Shown here in pieces: positions 1 to 6,763 of a stretch of 12,114 nt of DNA. Origin of the DNA: Ochromonadaceae sp. CCMP2298 (Eukaryota > Sar > Synurophyceae > Ochromonadales > Ochromonadaceae). The notes beneath the pieces were generated by a model, which saw only the letters and a program-made list of their open reading frames with translations, made no database searches and was not told the origin of the DNA. Numbering within the stretch: the first letter of the stretch is position 1; the number at the start of each line of letters is the position of its first letter. The stretch spans positions 1 through 12,114 of the forward strand of contig MU634449.1 of NCBI GenBank assembly GCA_026770595.1. Direction: 5' to 3'. A program made the translations under genes and the position numbers.

Positions 1-96
1 TACAGTATACAGTATACAGTATACAGTATACAGTATACAGTATACAGTATACAGTATACAGTATACAGTATACAGTATACAGTATACAGTATACAG
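1..96. repeat. Perfect 7-bp tandem repeat (TACAGTA)n in a DDB1 intron
   Basis: The first 96 bases are an uninterrupted tandem array of TACAGTA, about 13.7 copies without a mismatch. It begins at the window edge, so its true length is unknown. Each unit junction creates the palindrome GTATAC. It lies downstream (minus-strand sense) of the third DDB1 exon, just past the donor at 160, so it should sit in DDB1 intron 3. The unit is not a recognised telomere repeat. The perfect identity suggests recent slippage expansion. Confidence 0.9.
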
Positions 97-160
97 CCAC
101 ATACCCACAGTCCACATGCCCACAGGCCACAGAGGAAAGAACAGTACACACACCCCTTAC

Positions 161-1237
161 CTCCACACTCTGCACCACCTCCTTCTTCATGTAGGCGATC
201 GACCCCGCCCCCACTACCAGCACGCCCCCCAGAAAGGGCACAGGTATCAGCAACGATGCGCCGTACTCCGCGTTGGGCTGGGACCAGGGGCCGGCCTGCA
301 GCTCTTTGTTTTGCACGTCGACGTGGTAGGTCTAGGGGGAAGGTGGGGGGAAGGTGGTGGTGGGGAAGAGGGGGAGGGGGAGGTGAGGGTGGGGCAGGGA
401 CAGGGAGGATAGTGAGGCAAGGACAGGGTGGCAGTTGTAGGGGTACCTTCACGTGGCGGACATGCCTATTGTCCTGGTACAGCATGCAGAGGGTGGGTTT
501 TGAGCAGCCGTGTAGGAACTTTAGGTCCAAAACCCTGGTCTCGCTGAGGGCGATATTGAAGGCGGTTTTCATGCTGCCTTTGTCGTCGATGGGGATTATC
601 TGTGTGTGTGCGTGTGTATGAGTGTGTGAGTGTGTGTGTGTGGGGGGGGGCGTTGGAGTGCAGGTGTTATTTTTAGAGGTGTGTAGGTACGGAATGAGCA
701 GTACGTAAAGAGTTAGGGCAGCGGCTCTCCACCTCTCTACCTCTCCACTTCCACCTCAACCACCACCACCACCTCTCTCCTCAACATCTTCACCTCCAAC
801 TCTCCCTCTCCTCCTCCTCTCACCTTCAGCTGACCTTCGTACAGGATCATACCAATCACCTTGTACTCAGGATCCACCAGCCCCCTCTGCCCGATCTCCA
901 CGTCCCTGCCCGCCCTATCGCGCACATTGCCCACCGCCCTGGTGGTCAGCTTGCGGGTCTCCTGGTCCCACGCCAGCACGCAGAAAGTCTTCCGCTCGGT
1001 GAGGATGAAAAGCAAGTCCCGATCGTGGATAGGCGAGTGGAAGTAGTCCAGGTACTTTATCTTCCCGAACAGCGGAACCTCCACCTCGAGGACGAGTGAG
1101 TCATCCCTCACTGTGTAGACGGCCAAGTAGTTGCCCCTGGCGACGACCAGATCCTTCGCCTCGTTGGAGGTGAAGTTGCAGACCACGGAGAAATTGACGA
1201 CCGTGGGTCGTTGGGAGGTCACGACGTAGGAGTACAT
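161..1237 (-). CDS. DDB1: DDB1, damage-specific DNA-binding protein 1 (5' part, three exons, continues off left edge)
   Basis: DDB1 is the beta-propeller adaptor of CUL4 ubiquitin ligases and takes part in nucleotide excision repair. Exons on the minus strand are 1237-824 (138 codons), 599-447 (51) and 331-161 (57), all in phase 0, giving 246 residues. Donors are GTGAGA, GTACCC and GTAAGG; acceptors end in CAG and TAG. The start MYSYVVTSQRPTVVN matches the family opening MSYNYVVTAQKPTAVN. GKIKYLDYF, RDLLFILTE, GNVRDRAGR, the segment DLKFLHGCSKPTLCMLYQD, the RHVK exon junction and the exon 3 GPW motif follow the first (BPA) propeller in order. The ATG at 1237 has A at -3. A longer in-frame reading to 1279 begins with TTG and is not needed. 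CPSF1 and SF3B3 are relatives, but the N-terminus and the RHVK-T junction fit DDB1 best. A full-length protein is about 1,100 residues, so most of the gene lies outside the window. Confidence 0.93.
600..649. repeat. (GT)-rich microsatellite in DDB1 intron 1
   Basis: An imperfect GT run with interspersed GA and GC dinucleotides, ending in a run of G, abuts the exon 2 acceptor. On the coding strand it reads as an AC-rich stretch ending in CACAG. DDB1 intron 1 (600-823, 224 bp) is clearly longer than the other introns here and also contains a long CT/CA-rich tract (coding strand GA/GT-rich) at about 725-823. Confidence 0.8.
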
Positions 1238-1847
1238 GTTTGACACCTCCGGAAGGATCCAGGCTAGCCTTTTAAGCAATGGCTACGCAAAGAGGGTTTC
1301 TGGCAAGATCCCGCCAAAGGCATACGAGTATGATCCAGGTGATTTGACATGGCAACAGGCAGAGAGGACAGGAGGAGGATGGGGGCGAAATTCGAAACTC
1401 AAAGACCAAAGCGTTTTCACCCAAAATAATCACTTTTCGTCCCAAAAAGAAGGTTTTTACACCCATCCTAAAATAATTCGCCTACTAGTTCGGCAGCACT
1501 TACAGTAGTTCGCCGATCTTCAGTTCGGCTGAGGTCTTGCGGACCCCAACCCTACCGGTACAGTCACAGCATTTCCAGAGTGCGTAACGCAAGAATCTCA
1601 TGAATTCTCACATCGAACTCAACGATGCCGACCCCCTCTGCGCAGAGATGGTATTTTTCCGTCTAAGTTCGCCCCACCGCGCCAAAAGCTAAGACAATGT
1701 AACGTTTGTTTAACTCTAGATCGATTAAAACTATTCCCCGATAACTTGCCTGTCTCGGGTTAGAAGGCGACTGTGCAAGGTGTGCGAGTGGCTCAAGCTG
1801 GGCCAGTGCCGATCAGGGGATTCGGGAAGAGGGATTAAGCTCTGGGG
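1238..1847 (-). promoter_or_regulatory. DDB1 upstream region / PNP 3' flank with four AGTTCGSC boxes
   Basis: This 610-bp interval lies upstream of the DDB1 start and downstream of the PNP stop, both on the minus strand. I see no convincing gene in it; the reading frames are short and lack recognisable protein features. It carries four copies of an 8-mer of the form AGTTCG(G/C)C at 1487-1494, 1507-1514, 1522-1529 and 1666-1673. That is about 250-436 bp upstream of the DDB1 ATG. No TATA box or transcription start can be fixed from sequence. Calling it a promoter is inference from position. Confidence 0.5.
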
Positions 1848-2947
1848 TTAAGCTCTGGGCTTCATGACAATGAAAAGACCTCCGACAAGGGCACCCACAG
1901 CGACTAGGGAAACGATGGAACTGACCAGGTCGGGCCCAGAGGCCTCCTTGACGGGAACGGTAGCGGGGACGTGGTAGGAAGGGGCGGGCAGCTTTGCGAG
2001 GTAGGGGCCGATGACCTGCTTGTTGATAATGTGCTCCACGATGGCCTGCACGTGCTTGCCCGACGCCGCCACCGCCTCCAGCACCTCTGTGTGAGAGGCG
2101 TGCACCGTCTGCTCCTTGCTGACCACCACCTTGTTGGTGATGAGGGAGAGGCCGAGGATCTTCATGCCGCAGTGCTTGGCCGCGATCACCTCCGGTACCG
2201 TGGACATACCCACAGAGTCGCCGCCCACAGAGCGCAGGAACTTGCACTCCGTCTTCGTCTCGTAGCAAGGGCCCGACACGAAGCAGTAGGTACCATCGGG
2301 GCGCACCTTGTAGTCTAGCTTGAGCTTCTGCGCTGCCGTGAGCACCATCTGCTGCAGCTGCTCGTCGTAGGCGTCACTCATGGCGGGGAACCGGGGACCC
2401 AGCGCGTCGTTGTTGGCACCGCGCAGGGGGTGGTTGCCAGCCAGGGCGGGCTAAAGGGGAGGGAGAGGGGAGATATAGTCAGAGATGAGTGGGATCAGAG
2501 GGGCGCTAACAGCCTAAGGAACGATGCGAGTTCAAGAGTGGAGCTTACCAGTCCGAAGTGGTCTTGGATCACCATGATGTCCCCCACGTTGAAGTCGGGG
2601 TTCAAGCCCCCCGCCGCGTTGGTGACGATAAGAAGCTTGACACCCATCAGCCGCATCGCGCGCACCGGCATCACCACCTGCTCCATCTCGTTTCCCTCGT
2701 AGAAGTGGAATCTCCCTCGCATGCACACGCATTGCACGCCGCCGATGGTGCCGAACACGAGCTCGCCCGAATGTCCCGCCACAGTGGCCTGGGGGAACCC
2801 GGGGATATCGGCGTAGCTGAAAGTTTGGCTGTTTTCGAGCGACTTGCTAAGACCAGAGAGGCCAGATCCGCATATGATGCCGACCTCAGGCCTGTAGCTG
2901 GTCTTGGCCAGCAGAAACTGCGCAACTTTCTCGTACGAGTGCGTCAT
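1848..2947 (-). CDS. PNP: Purine nucleoside phosphorylase with C-terminal transmembrane tail (two exons)
   Basis: PNP cleaves inosine and guanosine with phosphate to free base and ribose-1-phosphate (purine salvage). Exon 1 is 2947-2549 (133 codons), the intron is 2548-2451 (98 bp, GTAAGC...TTTAG) and exon 2 is 2450-1848, giving 333 residues against 289 in human PNP. Visible residues are GSG at 27-29 (phosphate loop), H81 in GRFHFYEG, TNAAGGLNP at 109-117, E197 in the purine pocket, M215 in VGMSTVPE, N239 in LITNK and H253. These match human S33, H86, E201, M219, N243 and H257 at a constant offset near -4 after the first. The Asn in LITNK favours 6-oxopurine PNP over methylthioadenosine phosphorylase, which has Asp there. 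After about residue 290 the family homology ends and a new tail follows: a P/A/V linker, about 21 hydrophobic residues (308-328) and MKPRA. The start is the first ATG after an in-frame TGA. Confidence 0.95.
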
Positions 2948-3560
2948 GACGAAATGGACGAGAAGCAACTGTGATTGACAGACACCGGGGAGAAGTCAAC
3001 CTTTAACAGCCTTGGAATGCTGTTGAAGCTTGGAATGCTTTTCAGAATCCCCTCCCCCACAGAAAGCAAAAGATACTGCGACCAGCCGATCCTCTGTTCC
3101 GTTTTTCCAATATTTAGGCGCTGATTGAGTTGTCTCCCAAGTGAAATAGCGACTCACATTCAAAACAATATATTTCGTTTCAGATTGCATATCACGCACT
3201 ATAAATGAAATTCGTACTAGTAATAATATAATTGCACATCTTAGGTGTGCATAAATTTTTCTCTACGGCTCCATCGGCCGAGATATACCTGTTAGAGCCG
3301 TAGAGAAAAATCCATGTGGTTTCACTACACCTTCCGACTAGGATTGTACCGGTTGGTCCATAATCTGATTATAAGTACTATAACTTTCTTAAGAGAAGGT
3401 GTTATGCGTATGAATCACCGCGGAGAAGGTGTTACAACACGGAGTCAAATCTTTTAAAAAAAGGTAAAAAAAGTTCCCAACAAAGGTAATTTACTTATAG
3501 TAACATAATTGTGCACACTCGACTATAAAAAGGTTCCCAGCAAAGGTAATTTACTTATAA
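2948..3560. other. AT-rich intergenic spacer: PNP upstream region and 5-phosphatase 3' flank
   Basis: No gene is supported here. The part nearest PNP should hold its promoter. It contains a direct repeat CTTGGAATGCT at 3011-3021 and 3029-3039. From about 3160 the sequence is AT-rich and repetitive: a 17-bp inverted repeat (3255-3311), a repeated GAGAAGGTGTTA (about 3393-3404 and 3423-3434), and the outer copy of a 58-bp duplication (3467-3524). The mixture of short direct and inverted repeats resembles degraded mobile-element sequence, but no transposase or long terminal repeat is visible. Confidence 0.6.
3255..3311. repeat. Perfect 17-bp inverted repeat, 23-nt loop
   Basis: The arm ATTTTTCTCTACGGCTC (3255-3271) is exactly complementary to GAGCCGTAGAGAAAAAT (3295-3311). 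The 23-nt loop contains the 8-bp palindrome TCGGCCGA (3274-3281). It sits between the PNP start and the 5-phosphatase stop. It could be a hairpin remnant of a small transposon, or a structure beyond the 5-phosphatase 3' end. A bacterial-type terminator reading does not apply in this eukaryotic context. Confidence 0.85.
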
Positions 3561-3584
3561 TTACATAATTGTGCATACTTGACT
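3467..3584. repeat. 58-bp tandem duplication overlapping the 3' end of the 5-phosphatase gene
   Basis: Bases 3467-3524 and 3527-3584 align at an exact 60-bp offset with 52 of 58 identical. The inner copy (3527-3584) contains the last eight codons of the 5-phosphatase, including the CTIM CaaX box and TAA stop. The outer copy, read in the same frame, still encodes S-R-V-C-T-I-M followed by two leucines and a stop. It is therefore a relic copy of the gene's C-terminal coding end and 3' flank, now downstream of the stop. Confidence 0.9.
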
Positions 3585-5737
3585 TTCTGAAGAGAATACG
3601 GGCGAGGACTTCTCCGTGTCTCCCGTCATGGGGTTGTTGGGCGAGCCTGCGCGCTCTCCGTCGGGCACTGTCAGCAGCGAGACCGAGAAGGACGCATAGA
3701 CGGGGCGGTGGTCGCTGGTGGTGATATCGTCCGCGGAGTTGTATGACAGACACTTCACAGAATCTCGCGGTACGTACAGAACTCGGTCCGTCCAGGAGGG
3801 TATACGGCCCTTGGAGCTGGAGTCGTACACGGACTTGCCCACGTCGTACTTGTAGGTGGGGCGGAAATGCAGCGGTCCCTCTGATCATTGGAAAGACATA
3901 CGAAAGAGATATGTGTTAGATGCGCAGAAACAGGAGAGTGCGAGTTGCAACTTACCAACAAAACCTTGCAGCACCAGACTCTGCATCATATTCCACCTCA
4001 GCTGGTCGTTGTTGTACAGCACCTCGTACATACTGTTCGACAGCAGACTAGCCACAATTTTCCGGTTTCCCTTTATCCGGTAGTTCAAATCCCCCATGAA
4101 GATGACCAGGTCTGCGAGCTGTTCGAGATTTTTAGTACTGGAGCTCGGCACGTCCAATAGCGGCGCTCCGTCGTCGGCGTCGAATGACCCCGAGGCATTG
4201 ACTTCCTCGTCATTACCCGTTGACGTTGGAAGCAGTCGGATATCTTCCTGGGCGGTAGCTGTGCCAGCACCAGCGTCAGCAACAGTATTGGCATTGTCTG
4301 TATTAGCATTATCTGTATTGGCAGCATCGGGAGTACCAACAGCAGTGTCAGCAGCAGTGTCAGCAGAGCCCGTGTCTGCAGCATTGGCAGCAACGTCAGC
4401 GTGGGCAGCATCGGGAGCGTCAGCAGTGTCGGCAGCAGCAGTGTCGGCAGCAGCAGTGTCGGCAGCAGCAGTGTCGGCAGCAGCAGTGTCGACAGTATGG
4501 GCGACTTCCGTTTCTATGGATGCGACTGCCGCTATGTCAACCACTTCTTCCTGCGTCGCAGCCTCAACTGCCTCAACTGAATTCTCAGAAGTAACTGGCT
4601 TGTCTGCATAAACCCGTTCAGTCGCCACATCGTCTTGCTCGCCAGACTCATTATCTACCCCATTATCTACCCCCACCTCCGAGACAGCGGGGGCACTGTC
4701 GATAAGGGCCTTCACTGCCACTGATGACTCCACAGGCAGGTTTTCTGCTACCATAGTGCGTTTCACAGAAGGTACCTCTTGCGCAGCAGGGGCGTCAGCG
4801 GCGCGAGTTGCTTCGCTTCGTTCGACGCTCCGTTCGACGCGCTCAGCCTCCACCCCCCCGCCATCAGCAGCCACCACGCCCTCGGAAATTGACGGGGAGA
4901 CGGGTGAGATAGTTGCGTCGACCCTCTCCGTTACGATAGGCGATACGGGAGAAGCTGCGGGAGAATACACGGGACTACGCCCTTCCCCTGTGTCGCTCAC
5001 ACGCGCGTCCTTCTTCTCCAGCAGCAGCGGGATCATCTTGTTGATACGGTTGAACTCTGCGTTTCGCCGCCGCTCGGCGTTCTGATGTGCCGCCAGGTGC
5101 GCATTCACCACGAGCACTCGCGTCTGGGCGATTTTGAAGTACACCCCGACGCCGCCCTTGTTCCCCATCGTGCTGCCCAGACCCGTAGGCACCGCAGCTG
5201 ATGTGACCACTGTGCAGAAATGCGCCACAGCTTTGTGCACGAAGGCCATCAGGTGGATCGCCTGCAGGGTGTGGGAGCGGATGGGGACGTAGTTGGGTCC
5301 CAGCGCCTCCACCAGATAGGCCTCCCAGGACTTCTTGCTCGGGTTGAGCGCCGAGTATGCGATCGACCGCTCGCACTCCTCCGTCCCGACTACATACACG
5401 TGAAATCTGTGGGGGGAATAAGTAAGATAGATTGGTATCAGTTTCCGCGGTGTATCAGCGCGTGCGTGGGCGAGGTAAGTGATGGCGCGTACCTATTCTT
5501 TGGCAGAAGTGATTGCGACAGGGCGTCCACAGAGGGAGGAGGGTTGGCACAGAGGTTCCACGTAACCACCCGCATCAGTATCTGCCCGCCCTCTAGGAAC
5601 TCCTTTTCCACTATATCATCTTCGGCGTCGAGGTTCGGCCAAGTTCCGTCGGCGAAGTTCTCCACTACGGGTGCTGGCCAGACCGGAGATATTTCCTCCA
5701 CCGACCCCTGGGACTCCGCGACAGCAGTTGTGTCCAT
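3561..5737 (-). CDS. Inositol polyphosphate 5-phosphatase with large internal insert and C-terminal CaaX box (three exons)
   Basis: The enzyme removes the 5-phosphate from phosphoinositides or inositol phosphates. Exons are 5737-5493, 5406-3956 and 3880-3561; introns are 86 and 75 bp, giving 671 residues. The catalytic fold starts at RVVTWNLCANPPP (56-68) and continues with the family pattern VGTEE, NPSKKSW, GNKGGVGVYF (N164) and VNAHLAAHQ (H185). Signature motif I is FMGDLNYRI (G520-R525), then EGPLHFRPTYKYD across the last splice junction, signature II RIPSWTDRVL (591-600), and TSDHRPVYASF (D622, H623). Between about 211 and 505 lies a low-complexity insert rich in A, D, V, T, S and E, including (AADTA)n. 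The protein ends C-T-I-M, a CaaX prenylation motif as in INPP5E and INPP5A, so membrane attachment is likely. The start is the first ATG in frame; the frame upstream is open but opens only with a TTG. The exact subfamily is undecided. Confidence 0.94.
4426..4490. repeat. 15-bp coding minisatellite in the 5-phosphatase insert
   Basis: GTGTCGGCAGCAGCA is repeated four times almost perfectly. On the minus strand each unit is five codons, A-D-T-A-A in cyclic order. Degenerate Ala/Asp/Thr-rich and AspAsnAlaAsnThr-type units continue on the left to about 4265. Since 15 is a multiple of three, copy-number change keeps the reading frame. Confidence 0.9.
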
Positions 5738-5988
5738 TATCAACCTCAAGCCAGGCTCATCCGCTCTGCACACTAACGAATCCGCTCGACGGGTCCTGCG
5801 CTCAACTGTGGCGAATGAATGCGGCTGCTGATAGAGGACAATGCCAGCAGGGGCAGAGCTGCAGCAGAAAACAAAAGGTTGAGCGCAACGGCCGAACTTT
5901 TGTAACTGTAAAGTTAACCAAGGCGACAATAATTCGTCATCTACAATATTTGACGAATTATTGTCGCGTTATTGTGAAGTGTGGCGAA
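5738..5988. promoter_or_regulatory. Divergent promoter between the 5-phosphatase and the single-pass membrane protein, with palindrome
   Basis: Only 251 bp separate the two start codons, so both promoters and 5' UTRs must fit here. At 5923-5939 and 5951-5967 lies a perfect 17-bp inverted repeat (GCGACAATAATTCGTCA and its complement) with an 11-nt spacer. It ends 21 bp before the plus-strand ATG. GCCGAACT at 5891-5898 is the reverse complement of the AGTTCGGC box seen four times upstream of DDB1. Shared control of both genes is inference; the repeat could also act as a hairpin in the 5' UTR of the plus-strand mRNA. Confidence 0.6.
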
Positions 5989-6633
5989 ATGGTGACAGCA
6001 CCATATTCTGATGTGGAGGGAGAGGGTCTGTTCCAGGCTGTTTGGAACCAGAGGGAGAGTTGCAACCAGGCTGTTGAACGACTGGTGTCTCTGCAGTTCA
6101 GCAGCGCTGTCGATAGCGAAGCGAATCTCCCCGCCTGGGAAGCGCATTTCAGATTGCGGGCGGACGTGGCGATGTCTTCGTCTCTCAGTGATTCCTACGA
6201 CCTCTACTACACGCACACGTTCAGCATTATCGCAGGGACGCTCCTTGTGGTATTCTACTTCTCGACCTTGAAGTTGTGCTTCGGCACCTACAATGTGGTG
6301 AGGGCAGTGAGCAACTTCAAGCAGAACAAGCTGACGAGGGAGCGGTATCTGCGGCTGTTCACCACCAGAGACCAGCTGATGTACCACATATCCTGGTCGA
6401 AGTCGAGGGGCGAGGGCCAGGAGGCAAAGAGGATGATGGAGAGCTTGGATAAAGTTGACCAGGTATGATTCGTTTGCAGTTGCTCTACGTGCTTCGTGGG
6501 GCGCAGAAGCTAGGCGCGTTCCCTCTCTAACCCTCCTTCTCTTCTCCTGCAGCAAATCGACGAAATAGAGAACAGCAACGACCAGTTGTTTGGTCGGAGT
6601 AAACGCAAGCCTGCCAGTGAGAAAGTTTTATAG
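5989..6633 (+). CDS. Small single-pass membrane protein of unknown function (two exons)
   Basis: I do not recognise this protein. Exon 1 is 5989-6462 (158 codons), the intron is 6463-6552 (90 bp, GTATGA...CTGCAG) and exon 2 is 6553-6633 (26 codons plus TAG), giving 184 residues. There is no N-terminal signal peptide. Residues 1-70 are soluble and acidic to neutral. A strong hydrophobic segment lies at about 77-94 (FSIIAGTLLVVFYFSTL). It is followed by a basic stretch (K95, R105, K111, K114, R117), which by the positive-inside rule puts the C-terminus in the cytosol. Residues 145-170 are charged and could form a short coiled coil; the end is basic (GRSKRKPASEK). Real coding is supported by a clean intron joining two in-phase exons and by its place opposite the 5-phosphatase. 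The frame is open further upstream, but that stretch runs antisense into the 5-phosphatase, so the ATG at 5989 is preferred. Confidence 0.75.
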
Positions 6634-6763
6634 CGTTGTTTCTTTCTTCATTAATAACCAAGGTTAGTCTTCAGGGAAACCCCACTCTTTTGGGTGTTCC
6701 TCTTTTACGCACTTTTTTCCAAGTCCAACTCAGTGCTGTTGTATTCCAACACCCACTCATATG

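Noticed and set aside
1-96. Telomeric repeat
   Set aside because: TACAGTA lacks the G-rich strand typical of telomeres and lies next to an intron of a gene that must continue beyond it.
161-1237. CPSF1 or SF3B3 (related propeller proteins)
   Set aside because: The MYSYVVTSQRPT start, GNVRDRAGR and the RHVK-T junction follow DDB1 closely.
1238-1847. Possible tRNA or small gene in the DDB1/PNP spacer
   Set aside because: No A-box/B-box pair with a cloverleaf and no reading frame with recognisable protein sequence was found by eye.
1848-2947. Methylthioadenosine phosphorylase instead of PNP
   Set aside because: The base-binding position has Asn in LITNK, typical of 6-oxopurine PNP, where MTAP has Asp, and GPCYETKTE fits PNP.
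2948-2968. Longer PNP start at 2968
   Set aside because: That position is TTG, not ATG; the first ATG after the in-frame stop is at 2947.
4426-4490. CRISPR-like array
   Set aside because: The 15-bp units are contiguous with no spacers and encode a repeated peptide in a eukaryotic gene.
4096-4611. A 171-residue plus-strand Ala/Ser-rich reading
   Set aside because: It is the antisense of the repetitive insert of the 5-phosphatase; the repeat keeps several frames open.
5671-5988. Upstream N-terminal extension of the single-pass membrane protein
   Set aside because: The frame is open, but it overlaps the 5-phosphatase first exon antisense and has no protein-like features. The ATG at 5989 is the simplest start.
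5941-6555. A 204-residue minus-strand reading opposite the single-pass protein gene
   Set aside because: It is an antisense shadow of the plus-strand coding exon, with arginine/histidine-rich composition and no motif.
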